DNA of 64,000 nt from CAZWTD01 sp964637345 (GTDB lineage Bacteria > Patescibacteriota > Patescibacteriia > HK-STAS-PATE-3), in contig CAZWTD010000001.1 in the NCBI GenBank assembly GCA_964637345.1, positions 1 to 64,000 of the forward strand, written 5' to 3'. This document shows, piece by piece, positions 30,638 to 38,578 of the stretch (positions within the stretch are counted from its first letter, which is position 1; each line of letters opens with the position of its first letter). Both the position numbers and the translations under genes were made by a program. Below the pieces are notes generated by a model. It was not told the DNA's origin. It ran no database searches and saw only the letters and a program-made list of their open reading frames with translations.

Positions 30638-30676
30638 TCCTCCAGAGGCGGACAAGAGCGTTGGACACCAGGTTCT
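30625..30676 (+). pseudogene. tRNA-Gln pseudogene (5' half with altered D-loop)
   Basis: The acceptor 5' strand and D-arm start (TCCGGGATCGTCT) are followed by 25 unrelated bases instead of 7, then GGACACCAGGTTCT, identical to the anticodon-arm region of the intact tRNA; homology then stops. The T-arm and 3' acceptor strand are missing. Confidence 0.75.
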
Positions 30677-30720
30677 TGCGCCAAAGGCGCATCCGCCTCC
30701 GGCGGAGGCCCCGACTTTTC
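30677..30720 (+). terminator. Possible dnaX terminator
   Basis: Two adjacent hairpins, TGCGCC/GGCGCA (30677-30691) and GCCTCC/GGAGGC (30695-30709), followed by CCCGACTTTTC. The T-tract is short. Confidence 0.45.
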
Positions 30721-30736
30721 GCATCAAATCAATAAC

Positions 30737-30979
30737 ATGTATTTTGTTTATGTTCTCAAGTCGCAACGCAACGGTAAGCGTTATATTGGGATGACAGCAA
30801 ACCTGCAGCGACGGTTAGCCGAACATCAGCGAGGTATTTCTCGATTTACTTCACAAAACCGGCCGTGGCACCTCGTATATTCTGAAGGATATGTGTCAAA
30901 GTCAGAGGCCTTAGTTCGTGAGAGATTCTTGAAATCTGGACAGGGCAGGCATTTTCTTGATAGCCTAGCTCAAGTCTGA
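30737..30979 (+). CDS. GIY-YIG nuclease superfamily protein (UPF0213-like)
   Basis: 80 residues: MYFVYVLKSQRNGKRYIGMT (FVYVL..KRYIG is the GIY-YIG strand pair), NLQRRLAEHQRG with the catalytic Arg, WHLVYSEGYVSKSEALVRERFLKSG with the conserved Glu. This is the short stand-alone UPF0213/YhbQ type, with no DNA-binding extension. It lies between an intact and a broken tRNA-Gln, and its last eight codons are inside the 53-bp repeat. It may be mobile or simply caught in a local duplication. Confidence 0.85.
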   Translation: MYFVYVLKSQRNGKRYIGMTANLQRRLAEHQRGISRFTSQNRPWHLVYSEGYVSKSEALVRERFLKSGQGRHFLDSLAQV

Positions 30980-31007
30980 CCTCGACCGTAGCGCTCCGGG
31001 ATCGTCT
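30955..31007 (+). repeat. 53-bp exact direct repeat, copy 2
   Basis: Second copy of 30585-30637; it contains the end of the GIY-YIG gene and the first 13 bases of the functional tRNA-Gln. Confidence 0.95.
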
Positions 31008-31065
31008 AGCGGCAGGACACCAGGTTCTGGCCCTGGTAACCTAGGTTCGAATCCTAGTCCCGGAG
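30995..31065 (+). tRNA. tRNA-Gln (CTG anticodon)
   Basis: 71 bases fold as a cloverleaf: acceptor TCCGGGA/TCCCGGA with discriminator G, D-arm with TAGCGGCA loop, anticodon stem CCAGG/CCTGG with loop TTCTGGC (anticodon CTG), T-arm with GGTTCGAATCC. CCA is not encoded. A broken copy lies 370 bases upstream. Confidence 0.93.
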
Positions 31066-31198
31066 CGGTGCGGTGGAGGCAAATGATGTTCCGATGAGGC
31101 TTTTGGAGTCACCTCTTGACTTCCGGCTTGTCTTGGGTTCTAGTCATGTTAAAAAAAATCCGGTATACTAGTTCCATCACTCTTAGTGGGGAAAAACA

Positions 31199-31963
31199 AT
31201 GTTTGAGGATCAGCTTCCGACGAATCAACAGATGCCAAGCACGCAGTCAGCCGGACCGGTTCCACCACCGCCCATGGGCGGAACAGCCTCGATGGCTGGA
31301 ATACCTTCCGCACCTCAAACACCGACCCCACCACCAATGAATCCAATAGGAATGCCGCCGACCATCCCTCCGCGTCGATCTTCGCGGAATCTTGTCATTC
31401 TCATCGTAGCGCTAGTTATTTTACTGTTTGGAGGTGTTGCTGCCGCGCTCTATCTCTTCCAGGATCGTTTCACGAACGACAATGGAAATGAGCATACGAA
31501 TACAACGGTGAATCAGGCTGTGAATACTTCAAACCAGAACCTTAACCGTTCAAATCAGAACGCGAACCTTACAAATACGACAAACCTCAATTCCGCTAAT
31601 GTGAATGGGGCTAATGTTAACGCCACGAACGGCAATAGCAACGCAAATTTGAATAGCAACGCAAATGGGAACACGAACGCTTCTGGCAATGCAAATACGA
31701 GCAACACAAACACTGCGAACTCGAACGTCAATGGTTCAGCGGCTGACGCGGATGGGGATAGCGTGACCGATGCCCAGGAAGCTACCTACGGAACGAATCC
31801 GAATAACGCGGATACGGACAGCGACGACCTCAATGATTTTCGAGAGATTTTCATCTACGGCACTGATCCGCTGAATGAGGATACGGATGGGGATGGATAC
31901 CTGGATGGCGATGAAGTCAATCACGACTATAACCCCAAGGGATCGGGCAAATTGACCTCGTAG
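31199..31963 (+). CDS. Membrane protein with Asn-rich linker and thrombospondin type 3 repeats
   Basis: 254 residues: a Pro/Met-rich cytoplasmic N-terminus (about 1-60), one membrane helix (about 63-87, LVILIVALVILLFGGVAAALYLF), an extended Asn/Thr-rich linker (about 95-180), then calcium-binding DxDxDxxxD repeats (ADADGDSVTDAQEATYG, NADTDSDDLNDFRE, NEDTDGDGYLDGDEV) ending YNPKGSGKLTS. This build is typical of CPR surface proteins. The next gene has the same tail, so the two are paralogues in tandem. Confidence 0.8.
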   Translation: MFEDQLPTNQQMPSTQSAGPVPPPPMGGTASMAGIPSAPQTPTPPPMNPIGMPPTIPPRRSSRNLVILIVALVILLFGGVAAALYLFQDRFTNDNGNEHTNTTVNQAVNTSNQNLNRSNQNANLTNTTNLNSANVNGANVNATNGNSNANLNSNANGNTNASGNANTSNTNTANSNVNGSAADADGDSVTDAQEATYGTNPNNADTDSDDLNDFREIFIYGTDPLNEDTDGDGYLDGDEVNHDYNPKGSGKLTS

Positions 31964-31966
31964 CTG

Positions 31967-32501
31967 ATGGAGATAGAGGAGCTCGAAGCGTCAGCGCGGA
32001 ATCGGGCGCTCACGATCGAGACGCCTGCCTGGAACGACGNNNNNNNNNNGGATTCTCTTCGGAGTTTTTGGGAGCGCGGTTGTAGTTGGAACCATCCTCT
32101 TCGCCCTTCAAAAACCTCAAGACGACACGGTAGAGAATCGTACGACGAACACAGCTGACGGAAATGCGCCTCTCATTCCGCGTTGGACCCCGGATCCCGA
32201 CGCTGCGCCCGTTCTCCTTCAGAACACACCAGGCATAGCGAATCGTGCTTCCACAAACACCGTAACGCAAACGCAAGACAGTGATTATGACAATGACGGC
32301 GTGCCTGATCGCATCGAACGGCGAGAAGGGACTGCGCTTGATCAGGCAGACACCGACAGTGACGCTTTGACCGATTTAGAAGAGTTGTACGTTTTCCGGA
32401 CCGATCCTACCGAAAGGGATACCGATGCAGACGGACATCCCGATGGGACGGAAGTCCAGAACGGTTACAACCCACTTGGTCCAGGTCGACTTGATTCCTA
32501 A
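31967..32501 (+). CDS. Second thrombospondin type 3 repeat membrane protein, interrupted by a 10-N gap
   Basis: ATG 31967 opens MEIEELEASARNRALTIETPAWND and hits the gap at 32040. After the gap the frame that reaches TAA at 32501 starts ILFGVFGSAVVVGTILFAL (membrane helix), then a Thr/Asp/Pro-rich linker and TSP3 repeats (DSDYDNDGVPD, QADTDSDALTD, ERDTDADGHPDG) ending YNPLGPGRLDS, matching the preceding paralogue. The two parts are in different frames only because the gap length is arbitrary. Treat as one gene. Confidence 0.75.
32040..32049. other. Assembly gap (10 N)
   Basis: Ten N inside the TSP3 gene; the true missing length is unknown but must restore frame (not 10). Confidence 0.99.
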
Positions 32502-32508
32502 TACCTTT

Positions 32509-33267
32509 ATGCTGCCTCGCTCACTCCCTTACCTCACGACAGCTCTCCTTCTCGCAGGGATGATCGCAATCATCCTTAGCCCGAAGTTTCTCCTTCCGAT
32601 CGCGGTCTCTGCCGTGCTTGTGTTTGGCTTGGCGCAGTATCTCATTTCCGGCCAACGGCTGTGGAGTCTGACGTTTTGGGCCTTATTTGTGACGCCGTTT
32701 TGGTTGCTCGTAAGCAGTTTCGGGATGTTAGCCATCCTTGAGTCGCCTATGATTCGCTGGGCCCTAGCTCTCGGTATTCCCTTTGTTGAAGGGTTTTACT
32801 TGCGCCAGCTTTTTCTCTACCATCGCGCCCCCGAAAACTACCAACCCTATGCGCTGGAGCATTTTTCTTCTGCGTTGAATATCATCGTGGCGTTCTTAGC
32901 TTTTAGCAGCTTGTACGGATTAAAGTTGTTTCTTGGGCTCGGTTGGGCCCTTCTTGTTCCGCTCTGCGTGAGTCTCGTTGTAACGCTTACCTATCAGACG
33001 TTTTGGGTTCAGAAGATGTCGGAGCGGCGCGCATTACTCTGGATTCTCATTATCGGCATTGTCATCCCTGAAGTGTTTGTGAGTCTGGGCTTCCTCCCAA
33101 CAAGCCATCTCGTCAATGGGCTCATCATGGCAATTTTTTTCTACCTTGCCGTTGTGTTTAGCCGCTCAGTGCTCAAGCAATCTCTTGAGCGTAAGACGCT
33201 ACTTCGAGAATTCGGCGTTGGTTTTGGACTCGTCACCCTCGTACTCTTGACCGCCCGCTGGGTATAA
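32509..33267 (+). CDS. Polytopic membrane protein (252 aa)
   Basis: ATG 32509 (MLPRSLPYLTTALLL) lies 7 bases after the preceding stop. About seven hydrophobic helices are evident, with few charged residues between them; a conserved-looking loop is FYLRQLFLYHRAPENYQPYALEHFSSALN. No transport motif or family is recognised. It is embedded in a run of exported proteins (31199-37332) with gaps of only a few bases, so it may be part of their assembly or export. Confidence 0.65.
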   Translation: MLPRSLPYLTTALLLAGMIAIILSPKFLLPIAVSAVLVFGLAQYLISGQRLWSLTFWALFVTPFWLLVSSFGMLAILESPMIRWALALGIPFVEGFYLRQLFLYHRAPENYQPYALEHFSSALNIIVAFLAFSSLYGLKLFLGLGWALLVPLCVSLVVTLTYQTFWVQKMSERRALLWILIIGIVIPEVFVSLGFLPTSHLVNGLIMAIFFYLAVVFSRSVLKQSLERKTLLREFGVGFGLVTLVLLTARWV

Positions 33268-33271
33268 ATCT

Positions 33272-34522
33272 ATGAAACCAAACATTGCGCCGACCTCGCC
33301 GAAGTATCAACTTGATCACCCGATTGAAGAGCTGTATGCGAAGGGGGGTCCCGCATTCGAACAACCGAAAACGTATCGAATCGGCTGGCGTATGATCATT
33401 CTCACCGCGGTAGTTGGACTTGTTTTCGGCGTGCTTGGCGTTCTTGGGGTCAATAAACTCGCCCATCGCTGGCCGACGTGGTCTTTGTGGCAGGTATTGA
33501 GTTGGCCGACCGGGTCGAGTCCAGAGCGAGAAGTCATTATTCGGGAGACCGCTTCAGTTGATCGTCAGGATGCCGAACGGCAAGAGGTGTATACGCGAGT
33601 GAGCGCAACCCTAGTCAGCGTTTTTCGGAGTCCTGATTCTGCTGCAGACGCAGCCTTCGCCGAGCGTCGTTTTTCGGCCGACGCCTATCGCGGAACCGGC
33701 CTTCTCGTGACCGAAGACGGGATTGTTGCGATTGATGCTTCGCAGCTCAACGAGGAAGGGGCGTCATATGTAGCTGTTGATCATGAAGGAACAGTGCACT
33801 CGCTCACGCTCTTAGCACGTGATCCATTAAGTTCGCTGGGCTTTGCTCGAATACGTGGAGAAAAATTTCCCGTCGCCTCGTTTGCGGTTGAAGCGGATTT
33901 AGGTAACGGCGAGCCCATGTATGAACTTTCTGTCAACACGCAATCCGGTCCGGCAGTGATGGGACAGCGGACCGTAACCAACCTACGCTCGCGTCCAAAT
34001 TCGGATCGAGGGAGCGTTGAACAGTCGGACGCTCTGACGCGTTTTGTTGAGGTGGAGGGGGGTTCGTCCCTCGTTCCCGGAGCCGTCCTTGTTGAGCGGC
34101 GCGGCGCTGTTGTCGGTCTTCGGCTAGCGACGCTTCCGTCGAATATGGCATTCCCCGTTGCGCTGCTTCGAACGGCGCTCCAAAGCTTTACGCTGCATCA
34201 GGAAATCGAACGAGTTCGTTTTGGCGTTACTGGGTATGATTTATCCCTTCATCCGGCGCTACAGTCCGATGTGTCCGCGTCGCCAGCCCTTGGATTCTTC
34301 ATTGCGGGAGACCAAGGATCCGTTGCTTCGGGAAGTCCGGCCGAGAAGGCTGGGCTGCAAGCCGGCGATCGTATTGTTAGCGTAAATCGTATTGACCTCA
34401 CGGCCGGAGTGAATTTGGGCGAACTTGTTCAATCGCTTGAGATTGGGGCAACCGTCCCGGTTCGTTTTATTCGGGATGGAGCGGAAATGAGCGCTGACGT
34501 GACACTAAGTAAGATCCAATGA
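33272..34522 (+). CDS. HtrA/DegP-like protein with PDZ domain and degenerate protease domain
   Basis: 416 residues. A cytoplasmic N-terminus, one membrane helix (about 41-62), a trypsin-like domain and a C-terminal PDZ (GFFIAGDQGSVASGSPAEKAGLQAGDRIVSVNRIDL). The beta-barrel landmarks of HtrA are present but catalytic residues are not: GTGLLVTEDGIVAIDAS lacks the His, DPLSSLGFARI lacks the DxAxL Asp pattern, and GGSSLVPGAVLVERRGAVVGL replaces GNSGGPL. It is therefore probably a pseudoprotease that binds peptides through PDZ. The subtilase gene overlaps its stop (ATGA), which suggests a joint role outside the cell. Confidence 0.75.
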   Translation: MKPNIAPTSPKYQLDHPIEELYAKGGPAFEQPKTYRIGWRMIILTAVVGLVFGVLGVLGVNKLAHRWPTWSLWQVLSWPTGSSPEREVIIRETASVDRQDAERQEVYTRVSATLVSVFRSPDSAADAAFAERRFSADAYRGTGLLVTEDGIVAIDASQLNEEGASYVAVDHEGTVHSLTLLARDPLSSLGFARIRGEKFPVASFAVEADLGNGEPMYELSVNTQSGPAVMGQRTVTNLRSRPNSDRGSVEQSDALTRFVEVEGGSSLVPGAVLVERRGAVVGLRLATLPSNMAFPVALLRTALQSFTLHQEIERVRFGVTGYDLSLHPALQSDVSASPALGFFIAGDQGSVASGSPAEKAGLQAGDRIVSVNRIDLTAGVNLGELVQSLEIGATVPVRFIRDGAEMSADVTLSKIQ

Positions 34523-37332
34523 CATCGCGGCTCGTTGCGGCCGCACTTGGGTTGCTGGTCGGAACGGCTTTTCCTTTTGCCTTGAGCGCTCCGGTACTGG
34601 CCGTACCTGAGGAGATCAATCTTCCTGGCGAGATTATTCTCGCTTTCCGGGAGTCTCCGGGAAGGGGTTCGGAGGAGCTTACGGAAACACCTTGGCCGGA
34701 GGTGAACGCATTGTTTGCCGAGTTTGGCGTAGAAGTGGCGCGCCCACTTGACCGAGGCGAAGAGCCGACCACCTATCGTATTATCCGAAACAGCAGCGTG
34801 AACGACGAGGACGCTATTCATGCGTTCTCTGAACTCGCTCAGGTTCGCTATGCGGAACCGAATTTTTTGGTCCGCACCCAGTATTCTCCGGATGACCCAT
34901 TGTATAACCAGCAATGGAACTTTACGAAGGTCAATGCCAGCGAAGCGTGGGAATATGATTTAGTGAGTCCCTCGCATGGAGGCGATCCGGGAATCGTCGT
35001 CGCTGTCGTGGATACCGGAGTAGCGTATGAAGGATTTACTGACCCGAATCCAGCTTTTTGCTTTACTGGTGGAGACGAGGATGGGAATTGTGTTGCGGCT
35101 GGAGCTGTGTATGCGCGCGCCCCGGATTTTTCGAGCGGAAGTTTTGTTGCGGGCTATGACTTTGTAAATGATGACAGTCACCCGAATGATGATAACGGCC
35201 ACGGAACCCATGTGGCGAGCACGATCGCTGAGGCGACGGATAATGGCGTTGGAGCCGCCGGCCTTGCATTTGCAACAAGTCTGATGCCCGTCAAAGTTAT
35301 TGCTCGGGACGGATTAGGGACAACGTCGATGATTGCTCAGGGAATTGACTTTGCACGCGAGAATGGCGCGGATGTGATTAACCTGAGCGTTGGAACTGTA
35401 TCGAATAGTCAGATTCTTTCAGATGCGATTACGAATGCGCTCAACGCAGGAATAATCGTTGCTGCGGCAAGCGGGAATTCGGCCCAGAGTTCACTACTTT
35501 ATCCCGCGCGGTATTCGGGCGTGATCGGGGTTGGGGCGACCGCAAATACCGTCGCCAACACTCTTGCTAGCTACTCGAACTGGGGATCGGGGATTGACGT
35601 TGTTGCGCCCGGGGGAGACGGAGGCTCGTCAATTATCCAGCAGGGTTTTACGAACCTCGATGGCAATGACCTTCCCAATGATTTTACGACCTTCGGATAC
35701 GTCGGGTTTCAGGGAACCTCGATGGCCACTCCGCATGTTTCAGCCGCAGCCGCCTTGCTTCTCGCGGCCGGCGCACCACGTGACGAAGTTCTTGGCTTAC
35801 TGCAAAGCTCTGCTCGCGATCTTGGCGACGCTGGGTATGACCTTGTGTATGGGTACGGTCTTGTAGATATTGCTGAGGCTATTCATCAGGCTGGGGTAGA
35901 TACAGCTACCCCACGGACACGTTTAACGGTTTCTCCATCAGCTCCGAATGGATCTCATGGCTATTATAAAACGCGCCCAACGCTTACCTTGGAAGCTACC
36001 GATGACCGATCCGGCGTCGACTCAATCTGGTATAGCTGGGACAACGGCGATCCAGTTGAGTACACAGAACCGTTTACTGCACCGAATGGGGAACACACGC
36101 TTCGTTATTATGCTTATGACGTTGCCGGTCACCGCGAGCCACGGCATGCAAAAACATTACTCGTTGATGCGTCAGCCCCCCGGTTGAACATTGACGAGGG
36201 TATTCACAATCGCACCAAAACAGAACGGCGCTTGGTTGTGAGCGGCTCGGTCGCTGACGGAATTTCAGGCCTCGCTGCAGTAACGGTGAATGGATGGGCC
36301 GCCTCGATCCGCAACGGAAGGTTTTCCGCGCGCGTTACCCTAGAGCCGGGTGTTAATACGATTCGCATTCAAGCAAGGGATCGCGCTGGACGTACTCGCA
36401 ACGCCACTGCGTCAGTTCGTCTACGCGGAACAACAAAACTGTTATCAGCCGGCCGCCCCGGCGCCTTGCCGCTTCTTCGACAGTATCAGACAAGCGGAAA
36501 ACTTCTTCGCTCATTTGCGGTTTTTCCGGAAACGTTTCGCGGGGGAGTGAGTGTTGCCTCAGGCGACGTTGATGGAGACGGACGTGACGAGGTTATTGTC
36601 AGTCCGGAAAGCGGGGGTGGTCCTCAGGTCCGCATCCTGAGTACGAGCGGCCAACTTGAGCGTCAGTTTTTTGCCTATGATTCAGGGTATAGGGGCGGTC
36701 TTTCCTTGGCCGCCTGCGATTTGGATAATGACGGACGCGACGAAATTGTTGTTGGAACAAGCGATTCCAAAGCGCCCCACGTTCGCGTTTTTTCCGGAAA
36801 GGGGAGACTCCTACGTCAGTTTTTTGCCTACGCTGAGTCAAGCCGATTTGGCGCAAGGGTTGCGTGCGGCAATGTAACTGGAGATGGAAAGCCGGAAATT
36901 GTCACGGTCCCGGCCGGGAACGCGGCGCCTCATGTTCGTATTTTTAGTAGTACCGGGCGTGCGCTTAGCCAGTTTTTTGCCCTCGAGTCTCATGCTCGTT
37001 TATCCCTTTCGCTAGCCGTGGCTGATGTTGATGGTGATGGAGCAGCTGACATCGCGACCGTACCTCGACATGGGGCCCCGCAGGTCCGGCTTTTTTCTGG
37101 AACAGGCAAGGTGCTAACGCAGTTTTTCGCCTTTGATCCGGCGTTTCGTGGCGGTGCAAGCCTTCAGGCGTCTGACGTCGACGGGAATGGACGGGCTGAT
37201 TTCATTGTTGGCGCAGGGCCAGGCGGCGGTCCACAACTTCGAGTGTTTTCCGGTAAGGCCAAGCTTCTCTATCAGTTTTTCACTCAGTCTGCTCGCGATC
37301 GAAACGGAATTATTGTCGGTTTTTCAGATTAA
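34519..37332 (+). CDS. Subtilisin-like serine protease with Ig-like and FG-GAP propeller domains (937 aa)
   Basis: After a signal peptide, an I9-type propeptide (EIILAFRESPG to VRYAEPNFL) leads to an S8 catalytic domain with Asp165 (AVVDTGV), His228 (GHGTHVAS) and Ser401 (GTSMATPH), all intact. Next come an OmpL47-type domain (DRSGVDSIWYSWDNG, LRYYAYDVAG), a bacterial Ig-like domain (SGSVADGISGLAAVTVNGW) and, from about 650, five to six FG-GAP-like blades (FRGGVSVASGDVDGDGRDEV). The blades resemble those of the L,D-transpeptidase at 7570. A secreted or surface-attached protease. There is no C-terminal sorting motif I can name. Confidence 0.93.
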   Translation: MTSRLVAAALGLLVGTAFPFALSAPVLAVPEEINLPGEIILAFRESPGRGSEELTETPWPEVNALFAEFGVEVARPLDRGEEPTTYRIIRNSSVNDEDAIHAFSELAQVRYAEPNFLVRTQYSPDDPLYNQQWNFTKVNASEAWEYDLVSPSHGGDPGIVVAVVDTGVAYEGFTDPNPAFCFTGGDEDGNCVAAGAVYARAPDFSSGSFVAGYDFVNDDSHPNDDNGHGTHVASTIAEATDNGVGAAGLAFATSLMPVKVIARDGLGTTSMIAQGIDFARENGADVINLSVGTVSNSQILSDAITNALNAGIIVAAASGNSAQSSLLYPARYSGVIGVGATANTVANTLASYSNWGSGIDVVAPGGDGGSSIIQQGFTNLDGNDLPNDFTTFGYVGFQGTSMATPHVSAAAALLLAAGAPRDEVLGLLQSSARDLGDAGYDLVYGYGLVDIAEAIHQAGVDTATPRTRLTVSPSAPNGSHGYYKTRPTLTLEATDDRSGVDSIWYSWDNGDPVEYTEPFTAPNGEHTLRYYAYDVAGHREPRHAKTLLVDASAPRLNIDEGIHNRTKTERRLVVSGSVADGISGLAAVTVNGWAASIRNGRFSARVTLEPGVNTIRIQARDRAGRTRNATASVRLRGTTKLLSAGRPGALPLLRQYQTSGKLLRSFAVFPETFRGGVSVASGDVDGDGRDEVIVSPESGGGPQVRILSTSGQLERQFFAYDSGYRGGLSLAACDLDNDGRDEIVVGTSDSKAPHVRVFSGKGRLLRQFFAYAESSRFGARVACGNVTGDGKPEIVTVPAGNAAPHVRIFSSTGRALSQFFALESHARLSLSLAVADVDGDGAADIATVPRHGAPQVRLFSGTGKVLTQFFAFDPAFRGGASLQASDVDGNGRADFIVGAGPGGGPQLRVFSGKAKLLYQFFTQSARDRNGIIVGFSD

Positions 37333-37334
37333 CT

Positions 37335-37769
37335 ATGACCAACCTCATTTCCTTCATGCTTCGTCATCCTTGGATTCAGCGACGTCCCGGCTTGCGTCAA
37401 TTTGTGAAGTTTGGAATTGTTGGCGCCGGGAATACGGCAGTCGATTTTGGTTTGTATCTACTCTTGACTCGCCTAGTTCGGCTTCAGTATTTAAGCGCCC
37501 ACGGATTTTCCTTCGTTGGAGCCGTTACCTTGAGTTACGTATTGAATAAACGCTGGACTTTCCGCGATGAACGCCGCCCCGTTCTTTCTCGTCAATTGGC
37601 GCAGTTTCTTCTCGTGAGCATCGTTGGCGCGGGTCTTAGCAGTCTCACGCTTTTTGGGTTGGTTCAGTATGGCGGCCTGCCTGATGTTGTGGCAAAGCTC
37701 CTCGCGATTGTGTTGGTGCTATTTTGGAATTTTTTTGCGAATAAACACTGGACTTTTCGGCCTTCGTAG
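37335..37769 (+). CDS. GtrA family membrane protein
   Basis: 144 residues with four hydrophobic helices and GtrA marks: FVKFGIVGAGNTAVDFGLYLLLT at the first helix, FVGAVTLSYVLNKRWTFRD, and FWNFFANKHWTF at the end. GtrA proteins are thought to move or stabilise undecaprenyl-linked sugars for cell-surface glycosylation, usually alongside a GT2 enzyme such as the one downstream. It lies 2 bases after the subtilase. Confidence 0.88.
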   Translation: MTNLISFMLRHPWIQRRPGLRQFVKFGIVGAGNTAVDFGLYLLLTRLVRLQYLSAHGFSFVGAVTLSYVLNKRWTFRDERRPVLSRQLAQFLLVSIVGAGLSSLTLFGLVQYGGLPDVVAKLLAIVLVLFWNFFANKHWTFRPS

Positions 37770-37858
37770 CCACATATCGGCTTTTTTGGTACACTTGAAC
37801 CTACGGTTGCTGAGCTAGTAGCTTTCTCTAAATCGCCTGGCTCATTCCAATTCTCAGT

Positions 37859-38569
37859 ATGGATTCCTCACGCCCCGACCTCTCAATTGTTATTCCAGCG
37901 TATAACGAATCGAAACGGCTCCCGCCGTCTTTAGAGCGGATTCTCGAGTACTGCCGAGAGTTTTCCGCCAGCACGGAAGTTATCGTAGCCGACGACGGAA
38001 GCACTGACGGAATGGCCGATCGCATTGAGGGCGATTCGCGCGTTCGGGTTCTCCGGCTTCCACATCGCGGGAAGGGGGCAGCGGTTCAGTCCGGGTTTTT
38101 GGCAAGCCGGGGAGAATGGGTGCTCTTTACGGACTCTGATCTCTCAACGCCGATTGAAACCCTCGGATCGTTTTGGTCGCGCCGGGAAGAAGCGGATATT
38201 TTGATCGGTTCACGGGGACTTCCGGATTCGAAGATCCGCCGCGCGCAACATCCGGCGAAGTCTTTCCTCGGCCGACTCGGGAATGCGCTCATTCAAAGTA
38301 TTGCCGTTCCAGGAATCCATGATACCCAGTGCGGTTTCAAGCTGTATCGTCGTCGCTGTCGATTTCTGTTTGAGCGGCAGCGTATCCTTGGTTGGGGCTT
38401 TGATTTCGAGATTCTCTACGTGGCCCGAAAGTACGGATACCGAATGATCGAAATTCCCGTTGAATGGACGAATGATACGGCGAGTAAGGTTCGTCCTCTC
38501 GATTACCTTCGGACCTTTGCTGAGCTGGGAACGATTCGACTGAATGACCTTCGAGGTTTCTATCGTTAG
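37859..38569 (+). CDS. GT2 glycosyltransferase, polyprenyl/dolichyl-phosphate glucose synthase-like
   Basis: 236 residues. LSIVIPAYNESKRLPPSLERIL, VIVADDGSTDGMA, PHRGKGAAVQSGF, WVLFTDSDLSTPIET (DxD-type metal site), then DTQCGFKLYRR and GWGFDFEILYVARKYGYRMIEIPVEW, as in Alg5-type enzymes. No membrane helix is present. It should transfer a hexose from a nucleotide sugar to a polyprenyl phosphate, giving a donor for the GT-C enzymes of this cluster. Confidence 0.88.
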   Translation: MDSSRPDLSIVIPAYNESKRLPPSLERILEYCREFSASTEVIVADDGSTDGMADRIEGDSRVRVLRLPHRGKGAAVQSGFLASRGEWVLFTDSDLSTPIETLGSFWSRREEADILIGSRGLPDSKIRRAQHPAKSFLGRLGNALIQSIAVPGIHDTQCGFKLYRRRCRFLFERQRILGWGFDFEILYVARKYGYRMIEIPVEWTNDTASKVRPLDYLRTFAELGTIRLNDLRGFYR

Positions 38570-38578
38570 ACCCTTACT

